This document shows positions 1-8,760 of a stretch of 28,563 bases of DNA, one piece after another. Source of the DNA: a virus; IMG/VR virus record IMGVR_UViG_3300045963_000149, positions 1-28,563 of that record. One strand, given 5' to 3'. A program made the position numbers and the translations under genes. How positions within the stretch are numbered: the first letter of the stretch is position 1; each line of letters begins with the position of its first letter. The notes under the pieces were generated by a model. That model had not been told where the DNA came from. It saw nothing but the letters and a program-made list of their open reading frames with translations, and searched no databases.

Positions 1-549
1 GAAGATGCGCTGGTCACGTTCGTCACTACTGGCAAGTTGAGTTTCAAGAGCCTCGCCGACTCGATCCTTGCCGACCTCGTGCGAATCGCAGTGCAGCAAC
101 AGATCACCCAGCCGCTCGCGAAATCGTTGCTCGGCTCGACGACTGGCGGCGCGGGCGGTGGCGACTTCCTCTCCAGCGTCGTTCAGCTTGGACTGGGCCT
201 GTTCAGTGGCGGCGGTTACAACGGGTCGACGGGCGGAATCAACGGTGGAAGTGCAGTTCTTCCGAACTCGCTGCGTGGCGGGCTCGCTGACGGCGGATCG
301 TTCGGCCGTGGTGAACTTCGGCCGATCAACGAGCGTGGGCCGGAAATCCTCACCGTCGGCAGCAAGTCGTATCTTGCCACCGGCAACGAAGGAGGGTCGG
401 TTACGCCGATCGGCGGTAGTGGCGGTTCGCGCTCGATCACCGTCATGAACAATTTCACCGTCGGCAACTCGATCGACCGACGCACGCAAGACCAGATCGC
501 CGCATTCGCGGGCGCCGGAGTCAAGCGGGCCACAGAGAGAAACACCTGA
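1..549 (+). CDS. Tail tape measure protein, C-terminal part (gene cut by left edge)
   Basis: The frame is open from base 1 (E-D-A-L-V-T-F-V-T-T-G-K-L-S-F-K) to TGA at 547-549, so this is the 3' end of a longer gene and the TTG at 37 is not a real start. The segment TTGKLSFKSLADSILADL, followed by a Q/I-rich helix and then Gly/Ser-rich sequence, is typical of the C-terminus of lambda-type tape measure proteins. These set tail length and line the tail tube before DNA ejection. The last 100 residues are low-complexity Gly/Ser followed by a short ordered tail. The stop overlaps the next start (TGATG), which indicates translational coupling with the tail-tip genes. The family call rests on this C-terminal piece only. 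Confidence 0.8.
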   Translation, partial: EDALVTFVTTGKLSFKSLADSILADLVRIAVQQQITQPLAKSLLGSTTGGAGGGDFLSSVVQLGLGLFSGGGYNGSTGGINGGSAVLPNSLRGGLADGGSFGRGELRPINERGPEILTVGSKSYLATGNEGGSVTPIGGSGGSRSITVMNNFTVGNSIDRRTQDQIAAFAGAGVKRATERNT

Positions 550-1166
550 TGACGTTCCTCGACCAACGACTCGACTCCCGCATCGAGCAAGGCGCCAGCG
601 GCGGACCGACCATGCCCGGCCGGGTCAAGGCGTACCTGCCGAACGGTCGCATGTATCAGAACTTCCTCGCGCAGGCGCCAATCCACCGGTTCGACGTCTC
701 CCATGGGCTACGGAACAATGCCGACCACCAGTTGATCCTCGACACGTGGTACGTCGTGATGATGACCCCCTACGAGGGGTTCAGATTTAGGGACTGGAGG
801 GATTACCGGGCGACGGACCTGAACTCGCGCTGCGTGCTCATCACGGGCGCTACGTTCCAGTTGCAGCGGGTCCACACGTTCGCCGGGGTGAGCGTCTACC
901 GCAACATCACGAAGCCGTGTGCCACTCCGGCCATCGTCATCACGCGCAACCGATCGGGCGCCTTCACGACGGCCTCCGCGACGATCGACAACACCACCGG
1001 GATCGCGACGATCACCGGGCACGTGACGGGCGACACCTACACGTGGGTTGGTGAGTTCGACATCCCGGTCACCTTCACGGGTGACGAGTGGGTCAGCCAG
1101 TTGCAGGCGACGATGGTCAACCTCGCCGTGATCCCGCCGTCGATCAAGCTGGAAGAAATCCGTTGA
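549..1166 (+). CDS. Tail-tip (distal tail) protein, DUF2460 / GTA gp12-like
   Basis: This 205-residue protein has the hallmarks of the DUF2460 family: an F-x-R-F-D-V-S-H-G-L-R segment near residues 50-60, then Y-E-G-F-R-F-R-D-W-x-D-Y around residues 75-87, and a C-terminal V-P-P-S-I-K-L-x-E-I-R close to the expected end. In Rhodobacter gene transfer agents and many siphoviruses the homologue follows the tape measure gene and forms part of the distal tail or hub, as it does here. The ATG overlaps the upstream TGA by one base, and the stop overlaps the next start. Length is normal for the family. A structural role follows from family and gene order, not from catalytic motifs. Confidence 0.85.
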   Translation: MTFLDQRLDSRIEQGASGGPTMPGRVKAYLPNGRMYQNFLAQAPIHRFDVSHGLRNNADHQLILDTWYVVMMTPYEGFRFRDWRDYRATDLNSRCVLITGATFQLQRVHTFAGVSVYRNITKPCATPAIVITRNRSGAFTTASATIDNTTGIATITGHVTGDTYTWVGEFDIPVTFTGDEWVSQLQATMVNLAVIPPSIKLEEIR

Positions 1167-2035
1167 AGACGATCCCGACCGCGCTCGCGACCCACTACAC
1201 GCAGGGCGCGACGTCGGTCGTTCACTTCTTCCTCATCACGCGCACTGACCTTTCGGTCTTTGGTTTCACCAGTCACTCGGCCGACCTCACGATCGGCGCC
1301 CAGTTGTATCGAAGCGCGCCCGGGTTGTCCGTGACGAACATCGTCAGCACAGCTGGGTTTGCGGTCGACAACTTGGAACTCTCGACGTCGAACGATAGTA
1401 CGGTCTTCACGCGCTCGGACGTCCTCGCGGGCCGGTGGAAAAACGCCGCCTTCCTGATTTCGAAGGGAAACTGGGCGAACCCGACCGACGGACTGGAGTC
1501 GGTCCTCGGTGGAACGATCGGCGACGGCACGCTCAAGAGCGGTGGGCTCGTGCTGGAAATGCGCGGACTTCAACAGTACCTACAGCAACCAGTCGGGGAT
1601 ACATCGTCGAAGACTTGCCGCGCCCGGTTCGCCGACTTCCCGACGCCGAACAACAACAACCGCTGCACCCTCACTGCGGCCACGTACACCTTCACTGCCG
1701 CGGTGACGTCGGTCACCAATAATCAGACGTTCGTCTCGACCACCCTCACGCAAGCCGACGACTATTTCGGGGAGGGAATCCTGACGTGGACGTCCGGCCC
1801 GAACTCCGGCACCCGGCAGAAGGTCCGCACGTTCACGACCGGCGGGAACATCACGCTGACGCTCCCCATGCTGTTGACCGTGTCGATCGGTAACACGTTC
1901 TCGATCATCGCCGGATGCCGCCACAGGCTGAACGAAGACTGTAAAATCAAGTTCGCCAACGTCGTCAACTTCCAAGGCGAGCCGCATAGACCCTCCACGG
2001 ACGACTTGACGAAGTCGCCGGACACCAAAGCATGA
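1163..2035 (+). CDS. Tail-tip hub protein, DUF2163 / GTA gp13-like
   Basis: A 290-residue protein read from TTG at 1163. An in-frame GTG at 1088 exists, but the extra 25 residues only shadow the upstream gene. The TTG follows GGAAG and forms a TTGA overlap with the DUF2460 stop. Family marks are the N-terminal L-A-T-H-Y-T-Q-G-A-T stretch, a Cys-containing central segment (K-T-C-R-A-R-F-A-D, then R-C-T-L), and the characteristic end G-C-R-H-R-L-N-x-D-C-K-x-K-F-A-N-V-x-N-F-Q-G-E-P-H. DUF2163 proteins form the hub between the distal tail and the central fibre in GTA-like tails. The paired cysteines are conserved in the family, possibly for metal or Fe-S binding as reported for GTA hub proteins. 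The stop is in ATGA overlap with the peptidase. Confidence 0.85.
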   Translation: MKTIPTALATHYTQGATSVVHFFLITRTDLSVFGFTSHSADLTIGAQLYRSAPGLSVTNIVSTAGFAVDNLELSTSNDSTVFTRSDVLAGRWKNAAFLISKGNWANPTDGLESVLGGTIGDGTLKSGGLVLEMRGLQQYLQQPVGDTSSKTCRARFADFPTPNNNNRCTLTAATYTFTAAVTSVTNNQTFVSTTLTQADDYFGEGILTWTSGPNSGTRQKVRTFTTGGNITLTLPMLLTVSIGNTFSIIAGCRHRLNEDCKIKFANVVNFQGEPHRPSTDDLTKSPDTKA

Positions 2036-2466
2036 TCCCGCGCCTTGAGGTCGTTTGCTGTGCTAGGACGTGGGTCGGTACTCCGTACCAGCATCAGGCC
2101 CGCCTCAAGGGCGTTGGCGTGGACTGCGCGGGACTCGTGATCGGGATTGCGCGCGAACTCGGGATAGTCGCTCCGAACTTCGACGTGAACGGCTACTCCC
2201 CGCAGCCGGATGGCGTCTCGCTGGTTGAGTGGTGCGGTCAGTCGATGACCTCGATCAAGCAGGCCGACATGCGCCCCGGCGACGTCGTGGTGGTCGCTTT
2301 CGACTCGGCGCCCGGCCATATGGGCGTGTGCGGCGACTACCTTTACGGTGGCCTCTCTATCATCCATGCCTTGAACGGGTCTGCGGAGCGTGTCGTCGAG
2401 ACGCGTCTGGAGTTCTCACGCTCAATGCGCTTCGTCCGCGCCTACGAACTGCCGGGGGTCTTCTAA
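2032..2466 (+). CDS. NlpC/P60-family tail peptidase, GTA gp14-like
   Basis: A 144-residue cysteine peptidase. The catalytic Cys lies in G-V-D-C-A-G-L-V (C32), the catalytic His in P-G-H-M-G-V (H96), and a candidate third polar residue is H112 in I-I-H-A-L. R-P-G-D-V-V-V-V before the His is a typical NlpC/P60 strand. The size fits the compact phage NlpC family found in GTA-type tail tips. It probably cleaves peptidoglycan stem peptides locally during DNA entry, acting in the periplasm as part of the virion. The ATG overlaps the previous stop as ATGA, and the gene ends directly before the receptor-binding protein gene, the usual order gp12-gp13-gp14-gp15. Confidence 0.9.
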   Translation: MIPRLEVVCCARTWVGTPYQHQARLKGVGVDCAGLVIGIARELGIVAPNFDVNGYSPQPDGVSLVEWCGQSMTSIKQADMRPGDVVVVAFDSAPGHMGVCGDYLYGGLSIIHALNGSAERVVETRLEFSRSMRFVRAYELPGVF

Positions 2467-5400
2467 GTGACCACTCAACAAGTCATCACCATCGCGGGCG
2501 CGGCCATCGGTTCGGCCGTCGGCTTCCCGCAACTGGGGCTGATCGCCGGTAGCCTGCTTGGCTCGACGTTCGCCCCGACGCAGAAGGCCTACGGACCGCG
2601 CCTCGGCGACCTCCGCGTGGTCGGAACCGAACCCGGCCCGATCCCGTATATGGAAGGAACCGTCCGGACCGCTGGGCAGATCGCGTGGGCCTCGACGCGC
2701 CGGGAAATCGCGACGACCGTCAGCCAAGGCAAGGGCGGCGGCGGGGGTGCACAGTCCACGACGTACACCTACGAAATCGACGTCCTCTACTTGTTCTCGG
2801 ACTGTCAAATGGCGGGGCTGACCCGCATTTGGGCGAACGGGAAGTTGATTTTCAACCGCTCCGCGAGCGCCGACGTCAAGAGTGCCATCGCCTCTTATGA
2901 CTCCGAGTTTTGGACGTCGGTGACCTTCTACTCGGGGTCGTCGAGCCAGTTGCCAGACCCGACTTACGAGGCGGCGGTAGGGGTTGGTAACGCTCCCGGG
3001 TATCGCGGTCGCGCGACCGTGATGATCAAAAGTATGCAACTCGGGACATCGGGTCAAATTCCGAACCTAACCTTCGAACTCACGCGCGACGCGACGAGTG
3101 CCGACGTTTCTTCCTACTACGGGACATTCGCCAAACCTAGCCCGATCGCTTTCCAGCAAGCGGCGGTTTACAAAAGTGCGTCGTACTTTCTCTATAACGA
3201 CAGTTCGTTCTCGCCAAATTTCACGATATTGAAGTCGACCGGATACGGCACTCCAAAGGTTTACCGAAATTTGACCTTGAACCTTCGCTATTCCGCGTTT
3301 GCTCCCGTGTGGGTGCAGACGAACGGGTCGCCCCGGGCGGTCTATGCGACGTTCAATGGCGCACTGATTTCTGGCGGGTTGAACGTCGAAATGATCGACG
3401 CGGAAAGCGGTGCGGTCACTCCCGTCATTTCCTACATCCCAGCAAGCGACGCGGAGGTATTGCTTCCGTATCAGCGGCGCACTGCCTACGACGAAGTTCA
3501 AAAAGTGTGGGTGATGTGCACCCAAGCCACCAGTACCGCGGATCAACAGGCGCCGTTCATCATCAACAGCGCGTCAACTTACACGCGCTGCGCAAGCATC
3601 ACTGGGATCGCCGCTCTTGCCGCGTGGAGCGGGATGATTTACGCGCTTGTAGAAAATGGTGGCTATTGGCGCGTGAAGCGCTACAACTACTCCGGGGTGT
3701 TCGTCGATGAGGTGATCGACCTTGCGGGCGCTTACGGGTCGGCGTCTGGTGGCATCTATACGCAATGGTTGCGCGTCGATTCTGATGGTGTGGTGTGGGC
3801 GTTCCAACAGTACAGCGGCAGGTTGTTCAAGGTCACGACGGTGTTCGAAGAGGTGAGCACCCCGGCGAACGTCATCACCTACAACTCCAACACGCAAGAT
3901 GGGGTTTTCTACTGCGATGGTGATTTTGCGGCGTTCGGTTATGAGGTGACGGGTGTATTTCCAAGCTTTTCTTATAACTTCGTGTTCCGTCGGTTCCGCG
4001 TCCCAACGCCGTCCCCGCAAACCCTCCAGACAGTAGTCGAGCGCCTTTGTGCGCGCGCCACTTTGACGTCCGGCCTGTACGACGCGACGGCCCTCTCGAC
4101 GATCACCAAGCCGGTTCGATCGCTCTCGGTAAGCCAGACGACGCCGGTCCGACAAGTGCTAGAGCAACTCGCGAGCGTCTACTTTTTCGGCCTCGTCGCG
4201 AGCGACAAACTCTACTTCCGGCCCCGGGGCGGGAGTTCGGTCGCCACGATCCCGTTCGCCAACATCGGCGCGGGCGAGGGTAGCGCTCAAGACGACCCGC
4301 TGAACCTCAAGATCGCCAATGACTTGGAAATCCCGGCGCAGGTTTCTTTGACCTACCCGAACGTCGACGCGGATTTCAACACCTCGACCGAGTACAGCGA
4401 TCGACTGCTTACCGGTCAAACCTCGACGTCGGTCGTTCAAACCATCATCGGCATGAAACCAGCGGAGGCCAAGGGCACCGCGGACTCGCTTGTCGCGGAC
4501 GCCGCCGCCTCGGTTTTCTCGACTACCATTTCGGTCTTCAACGAGTACGCCAGAATTGAACCGACGGATATCGTCTCGATCGTCGATCAGGACGGCTCGA
4601 CGTATCGCATGCGCGTCACGCGCAAGACGGAGTCCGGCCCGGTCATTTCCCTCGACCTCGTTCTCGACGACGCAAGCGCGTTGATCGCTTCGGGCGTAAC
4701 GAGCCTCGACTACACCTCAACCAGTTCGGTCAACGCCTTCGGAGAGACGACGCTCCGCCTTCTTGACATTCCGATTCTTCGGGACGGCGACGACCCGGTG
4801 GGGCTCTACCTCGCGGTGGCGCCGACGGCGACCATCTGGCCCGGGGCGTCGATCTACAAATCGGTCGACGGGGCGACCTACGGTTTGATTTACACCGTCC
4901 CCGACAAGACCACCATGGGGATCACGACCACTGCGCTCGACTCGTGGTCGCGCGGGTTCGTGTTCGACGAGACTTCCAGCGTCACGGTCACGCTCGACTC
5001 GGGCACGCTTGCTTCGTACACCCGCGACGACATTTTCAACGGGACGCCCCCGGCGTACTTGATCGGCTCCGAAATCCTGTACGCGCGGACGGCCACGTTG
5101 GTGTCGGCCGGGGTCTACACGCTCACCGGCCTGCTGCGCGGCATGCGCGGTACTGAGTGGGCCATGACGGGCCACGCCGCCGGGGAAAATTTCACCGTGC
5201 TCGCGACCTCGGGCCTGCGTCGCGAGGTGTTGGCGACCTCGGACATCGGGGCGTTGCGCTACTACAAGGCGCCGACCGTCGGTCGATCCCTCTCGACGGC
5301 GGACGCAAAAACGCTCACGCTCGCCGCGGTCGGAAAGAAGCCATTCTCGCCGGTCGGGTTGCGCGGTAGTCGTGGGGTTGTGTCGGCGGGCGCATCGAAC

Positions 5401-7626
5401 GTGCAACTGCTGCTGCACATGAACGGCTCGCCAATGTTCGCGGACTCTTCAAGCGCGGCCAACGTGATGGCCGTCTATGGCGGTGCGACGACCAGTTTCA
5501 CGCAGGCAAAGTTCGGCGCCGCGTCTGGGCTATTCAACGGAACGAGTTCCTTTCTCACCGCGCCCACCGGGACCAATTTCCAGTTCTCCGGCGACTTCAC
5601 CGTCGAGGCATGGATCTACCCGACGACCGCAAGCATCAGCGCGGGCGCGATCAAGACGATTTTCAGCCACTACACCGTCGCGACGAACACGACGGGGTTC
5701 GTTCTTTTCCAACTGAACAACACGATCTGCTTTTTTCAGAACGGCACGCAGATCACCGGCGGCGCGACGCTGGTGGCGAATGCATGGCAGCACGTCGCGC
5801 TGTGCCGGGTTGGCACTTCGATTCGACTTTTCATCAACGGGACGCAGACCGGGTCGACCTACACCTCGGGGGCAAATTTCTCGGACGGCAATTGCTTCAT
5901 CGGACGAGACTCAGTTTCTGCCATCCAGTATTTCGACGGTTACATGGACGATGTGCGCGTCACCAAAGGCGTGGGGCGTTACTCAGCGAATTTCACCGCA
6001 CCGGCCGCGCAATTCGACTCGACGGATGCCAGCTTCGCCAGCGTCACGCTGCTGCTCAACATGAACGCCAACCCACTCGGCGCGGCGTTCATAGACAGTA
6101 GCCAATACGCTCGCACGGTCACCGCGACGGGCGGCGCTCAGATGGTCGCTGCGCAGTCGAAATTCGGCGCGACATCGGCGCTGTTCAATGGTGCCAATGC
6201 GTACCTCAATTGCTCGAGTGGGGCGGCCTTCCAGTTCGCTGGAGACTTCACCGTCGAGGCGTGGATATACCCGACAACGGCCGGCTTATCTGGGACGAGG
6301 ATCTTCTTCGACACGCGCTCCGGCGCGCTCACTCCGGGCTTTGCTTTCTACCTCCAAGGCGGTCTGTTGAGTTTCTACTCCAACGGAGTAGGGATTGCCG
6401 CAACGGTATCGATCACCGCCAACGTGTGGACGCATGTCGCACTTACCCGCTCAGGGTCGAGCGTTCAAATGTGGAAAAACGGCGTTCAGGAAGGTCCTAC
6501 TGGAACTTTCTCGGCAAATATGAGCGACGGCAATTGCACCGTCGGAAAGCAGCACTACGACGCCTCGGCCTACTTCGACGGCTACGTCGACGAACTCAAA
6601 GTCACCAACGGCCAAGCGCTTTATACGGCTACCTTCACTCCGCCAACGGAAGAGTTTCCTGAGCCGTGGGCCAGCGATGCAAGTTTCGGCGGCGTAGTGC
6701 TACTGCTTCACCTAGACGGAACGAGCGGCCAAACAACAACTTCCGACAGTAGCGCGTCACCGAAAACCATGACGGTTTCTGGGTGCTCGCTTTCGACGAC
6801 GGCGCCAAAGTTCGGGGCGACATCGCTCGTTCTCGGCGGTTCCAGTCAACGAGTCTCCTGTCCCGGGAGCACGGACTTCGCCATGGGCTCTGGAGACTTT
6901 ACCGTCGAGGCTTGGGTGAAGATCACCAACACCGCCACCGACCAGTGCATCGTGGCGCATCAGAACAGCGCCTTCCTGACTGGCATCGGCTTCATTCTCG
7001 GGTGCGCGACCAACCTCTACAACATCCAGTTTTTCGAAGGTGGTTCGGTCTACTCGACCAACGGAGCGGCCACCGCCAACGTGTGGCAGCACGTCGCTGC
7101 GACGCGATCCGGCGGCACGCTGACGCTGTACGTCGACGGGGTTGCCACTGGCTCCACGTCAATCGCCGGTCGAACGATGAACGACGTAAGCAGTGGCGGA
7201 TCGCTAATAGTTGGCAACCGCATCGATCTGGCCTATCAGTTGACGGGTTATATCGATGACGTGCGGATTACCAAGGGAGTTGCGCGCTACGGGTCGTCAT
7301 TCTCTCCGTCCGCTTCTCGGTTCCCTGATGTGTCGGCATCGGTTGGCGTTGATCTGAGTTGGGATCGCCGCACACGGTTGGCGAAGAATTTCACGTCTGG
7401 CTATGCGCCGCTGGGCGAGGCGTCTGAGGCCTACGAGGTCGACGTGTGGAGCGACAACACCTACACGACGCGCAAGCGCACGATCACAACAAGCACAGCA
7501 CTCGCGAACTACTCGCAGTCCCAGCAAGTAACTGACTTCGGTGCGGTTCAATCGACGATTTACGTCGATGTGTATCAAATTTCGGCGGTCGTTGGCCGTG
7601 GCTACAAACTCAGAGGAGCGGTCTGA
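2467..7626 (+). CDS. Tail tip / host-specificity protein, GTA gp15-like, with lectin-like insertions
   Basis: A 1719-residue protein starting at GTG directly after the peptidase stop. Residues 1-215 and about 510-970 match the GTA gp15 / phage host-specificity scaffold: a glycine-rich N-terminal hydrophobic segment, P-Y-M-E-G-T-V-R-T-A-G-Q-I-A-W, L-Y-L-F-S-D-C, then V-V-E-R-L-C-A-R-A and V-S-L-T-Y-P-N-V. Residues about 216-510 are an extra segment rich in W/Y-G turns (D-S-D-G-V-V-W-A-F, G-R-L-F-K-V) that could be a beta-propeller. Residues 979-1620 hold three LamG/ConA-like lectin domains. The scaffold resumes at 1626 with V-D-L-S-W-D-R-R-T-R and P-L-G-E-A-S-E-A-Y-E-V. It should sit at the tail tip and bind the host surface, the lectin domains suggesting a glycan. 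Typical gp15 relatives are much shorter. Confidence 0.85.
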   Translation: MTTQQVITIAGAAIGSAVGFPQLGLIAGSLLGSTFAPTQKAYGPRLGDLRVVGTEPGPIPYMEGTVRTAGQIAWASTRREIATTVSQGKGGGGGAQSTTYTYEIDVLYLFSDCQMAGLTRIWANGKLIFNRSASADVKSAIASYDSEFWTSVTFYSGSSSQLPDPTYEAAVGVGNAPGYRGRATVMIKSMQLGTSGQIPNLTFELTRDATSADVSSYYGTFAKPSPIAFQQAAVYKSASYFLYNDSSFSPNFTILKSTGYGTPKVYRNLTLNLRYSAFAPVWVQTNGSPRAVYATFNGALISGGLNVEMIDAESGAVTPVISYIPASDAEVLLPYQRRTAYDEVQKVWVMCTQATSTADQQAPFIINSASTYTRCASITGIAALAAWSGMIYALVENGGYWRVKRYNYSGVFVDEVIDLAGAYGSASGGIYTQWLRVDSDGVVWAFQQYSGRLFKVTTVFEEVSTPANVITYNSNTQDGVFYCDGDFAAFGYEVTGVFPSFSYNFVFRRFRVPTPSPQTLQTVVERLCARATLTSGLYDATALSTITKPVRSLSVSQTTPVRQVLEQLASVYFFGLVASDKLYFRPRGGSSVATIPFANIGAGEGSAQDDPLNLKIANDLEIPAQVSLTYPNVDADFNTSTEYSDRLLTGQTSTSVVQTIIGMKPAEAKGTADSLVADAAASVFSTTISVFNEYARIEPTDIVSIVDQDGSTYRMRVTRKTESGPVISLDLVLDDASALIASGVTSLDYTSTSSVNAFGETTLRLLDIPILRDGDDPVGLYLAVAPTATIWPGASIYKSVDGATYGLIYTVPDKTTMGITTTALDSWSRGFVFDETSSVTVTLDSGTLASYTRDDIFNGTPPAYLIGSEILYARTATLVSAGVYTLTGLLRGMRGTEWAMTGHAAGENFTVLATSGLRREVLATSDIGALRYYKAPTVGRSLSTADAKTLTLAAVGKKPFSPVGLRGSRGVVSAGASNVQLLLHMNGSPMFADSSSAANVMAVYGGATTSFTQAKFGAASGLFNGTSSFLTAPTGTNFQFSGDFTVEAWIYPTTASISAGAIKTIFSHYTVATNTTGFVLFQLNNTICFFQNGTQITGGATLVANAWQHVALCRVGTSIRLFINGTQTGSTYTSGANFSDGNCFIGRDSVSAIQYFDGYMDDVRVTKGVGRYSANFTAPAAQFDSTDASFASVTLLLNMNANPLGAAFIDSSQYARTVTATGGAQMVAAQSKFGATSALFNGANAYLNCSSGAAFQFAGDFTVEAWIYPTTAGLSGTRIFFDTRSGALTPGFAFYLQGGLLSFYSNGVGIAATVSITANVWTHVALTRSGSSVQMWKNGVQEGPTGTFSANMSDGNCTVGKQHYDASAYFDGYVDELKVTNGQALYTATFTPPTEEFPEPWASDASFGGVVLLLHLDGTSGQTTTSDSSASPKTMTVSGCSLSTTAPKFGATSLVLGGSSQRVSCPGSTDFAMGSGDFTVEAWVKITNTATDQCIVAHQNSAFLTGIGFILGCATNLYNIQFFEGGSVYSTNGAATANVWQHVAATRSGGTLTLYVDGVATGSTSIAGRTMNDVSSGGSLIVGNRIDLAYQLTGYIDDVRITKGVARYGSSFSPSASRFPDVSASVGVDLSWDRRTRLAKNFTSGYAPLGEASEAYEVDVWSDNTYTTRKRTITTSTALANYSQSQQVTDFGAVQSTIYVDVYQISAVVGRGYKLRGAV
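5401..7330 (+). repeat. Three diverged in-gene repeats encoding LamG-like domains
   Basis: Units begin at about 5401, 6040 and 6691 (protein residues 979, 1192 and 1409). Each encodes the same order: a V-x-L-L-L-x-M/L-N/D start, K-F-G-A-x-S-x-L-F-N-G, G-D-F-T-V-E-A-W, W-Q/T-H-V-A, a short N/D-G turn, Y-F/Q-x-G-Y-x-D-D/E and V-T-K-G-V-x-R-Y. At DNA level only cores such as GACTTCACCGTCGAGGC are still near identical (around 5594, 6245 and 6896), so these are old duplications and not an assembly artefact. Units are about 640-650 nt. Confidence 0.85.
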
Positions 7627-8276
7627 TGTCAGACTCAACGACGAACCTGCCGCAGCTTTCGGCCTCGCAAAACAACCAAGAGGCTCGGCTTAACGAACTG
7701 CTCGACGCTGCTTCCCCGGCCACGTACTATGGACGGAACGCGGCGACGTGCTCTGCATTGACGTGGGGTTACTTCGGCGGGAAGTTGCTGATCGACGGGG
7801 TCGCTACGGTGACGACGAACGGGACGGTGACTTTGGCGGCGTCGACGACGAACTACGTTCAGGTCAGCCGCGCGGGCGTCGTCACCACTAACGTCGCGCG
7901 CGACCCGGCGCTGGCTCCGCTGTATGCCATCGTGACGGGCGCCGCCTCGGTGACCAGCTACACGGACGAGCGGGACATCAACGGCTACGAGCGACTGTCG
8001 CATGGGGCGGCGTCGATCGCGCTGACCACGGCCAACGTGACCCTCTCGCAGGCGCAGGCGCTCTGCGACACGCTCACGGTCACTGGGGCACTGACTGCCG
8101 TGCGCGACCTCGTGGTGCCACTCGTGAGGCGCCGCTGGTTGATACGGCACACGGGGACCGCCTTCGGCGTGCGCGTGATCGGCGCCACCGGGACTGGTAT
8201 CACCGTCGGAATCGGTTTGAGCGCCTTCGTCGAGTGCGACGGCACCAATGTTTTCCGAGTAACCGCAGACGTCTAA
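7626..8276 (+). CDS. Putative tail-associated protein, unknown function
   Basis: A 216-residue protein with a strong ribosome binding site (GAGGAG, 5-10 nt before the ATG), whose start overlaps the stop of the host-specificity gene by one base. The N-terminus has N-N-Q-E-A-R-L-N-E-L-L-D-A followed by W-G-Y-F-G-G-K-L-L-I-D-G, then alternating small and beta-branched residues that look beta-rich. This pattern recurs in small proteins encoded after phage tail-tip genes and may be an accessory fibre or decoration protein. I recognise no catalytic motif, membrane segment or signal peptide. The structural role is inferred from position and composition. It is the last gene before the lysis cassette. 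Confidence 0.65.
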   Translation: MSDSTTNLPQLSASQNNQEARLNELLDAASPATYYGRNAATCSALTWGYFGGKLLIDGVATVTTNGTVTLAASTTNYVQVSRAGVVTTNVARDPALAPLYAIVTGAASVTSYTDERDINGYERLSHGAASIALTTANVTLSQAQALCDTLTVTGALTAVRDLVVPLVRRRWLIRHTGTAFGVRVIGATGTGITVGIGLSAFVECDGTNVFRVTADV

Positions 8277-8287
8277 CAGGACACCCC

Positions 8288-8521
8288 ATGCCCGAATCCC
8301 CGATCACCCCCGACTCAGTACAGATCGCCCGCCTAGAGGAGCGGATGAAAAGGATGGAGAAAGACATGACCGATATGAGTGAAAAACTCGACATCGTCGT
8401 CCGCGCGTTGAGCGAAGCCAAAGGAGGCTGGCGCACGCTCATGCTCATCGGTGGCGCCGCGGCGTCGCTTGGTGGCTTGATCAGTTGGTTCGCAACTCAC
8501 TTCACCATGAAAGGCACCTAA
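8288..8521 (+). CDS. Small coiled-coil membrane protein, XhlA-like, lysis-associated
   Basis: A 77-residue protein starting at ATG 8288 with AGGA upstream; the in-frame codon at 8234 lies inside the preceding gene and is not used. Residues 11-45 form an amphipathic charged helix (repeated E-R-M-K-R-M-E-K and M-S-E-K-L-D heptads), and residues 49-70 a single hydrophobic membrane segment (L-M-L-I-G-G-A-A-A-S-L-G-G-L). The cytoplasmic coiled coil plus one C-terminal membrane segment resembles haemolysin XhlA-type phage proteins, which accompany holins. The stop TAA overlaps the holin ATG by one base, so the two are probably co-translated. It could be an antiholin or holin partner. Confidence 0.65.
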   Translation: MPESPITPDSVQIARLEERMKRMEKDMTDMSEKLDIVVRALSEAKGGWRTLMLIGGAAASLGGLISWFATHFTMKGT

Positions 8522-8760
8522 TGAAACTTTTCCCGACCCTCATCCCCGACGCGCGCCGCGCGTGGCGTTACCTCTCCGTGCAAGCCTCCGTCGTGGGCGG
8601 CGCGATCGTCCTCGCGTGGGGCCAGATTCCCGACGAGGTCAAGGGCTACCTCCCGCCGGAGTTCCTCAAGTGGATGGTGTTCACCGTCTTCGTGGTGATC
8701 CCGGTCCTCCGCGTGATCGATCAGGGCGGCACGGCTACCAAAACGGACGCCGCGCCATGA
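8521..8760 (+). CDS. Putative holin
   Basis: A 79-residue protein starting at ATG 8521, directly overlapping the preceding TAA. The N-terminal D-A-R-R-A-W-R-Y-L-S-V-Q-A is followed by a hydrophobic helix at about residues 19-36, a polar loop (I-P-D-E-V-K-G-Y-L-P-P-E-F) and a second hydrophobic helix at about residues 48-67, ending in a short charged tail. Two membrane helices, small size, a polar hairpin and position directly before the endolysin fit a class II-type holin, which opens the inner membrane at lysis time. The stop TGA overlaps the endolysin ATG as ATGA. The holin call is from context and topology; I see no family-specific motif. Confidence 0.75.
   Translation: MKLFPTLIPDARRAWRYLSVQASVVGGAIVLAWGQIPDEVKGYLPPEFLKWMVFTVFVVIPVLRVIDQGGTATKTDAAP

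Noticed and set aside
1088-1162. Upstream GTG start for the DUF2163 protein
   Set aside because: The added 25 residues are a frame-shifted reading of the preceding gene; TTG 1163 has a ribosome binding site and the expected N-terminus.
3574-5418. Long minus-strand open frames within the tail protein gene (about 193 and 233 codons)
   Set aside because: They arise from the G+C-rich codon pattern of the plus-strand gene, have Arg-rich composition with no motif, no ribosome binding site, and lie inside a gene with clear family motifs.
5401-7330. Assembly or sequencing duplication in the tail protein gene
   Set aside because: The three units differ at most nucleotide positions while keeping protein motifs, so they are genuine old repeats.
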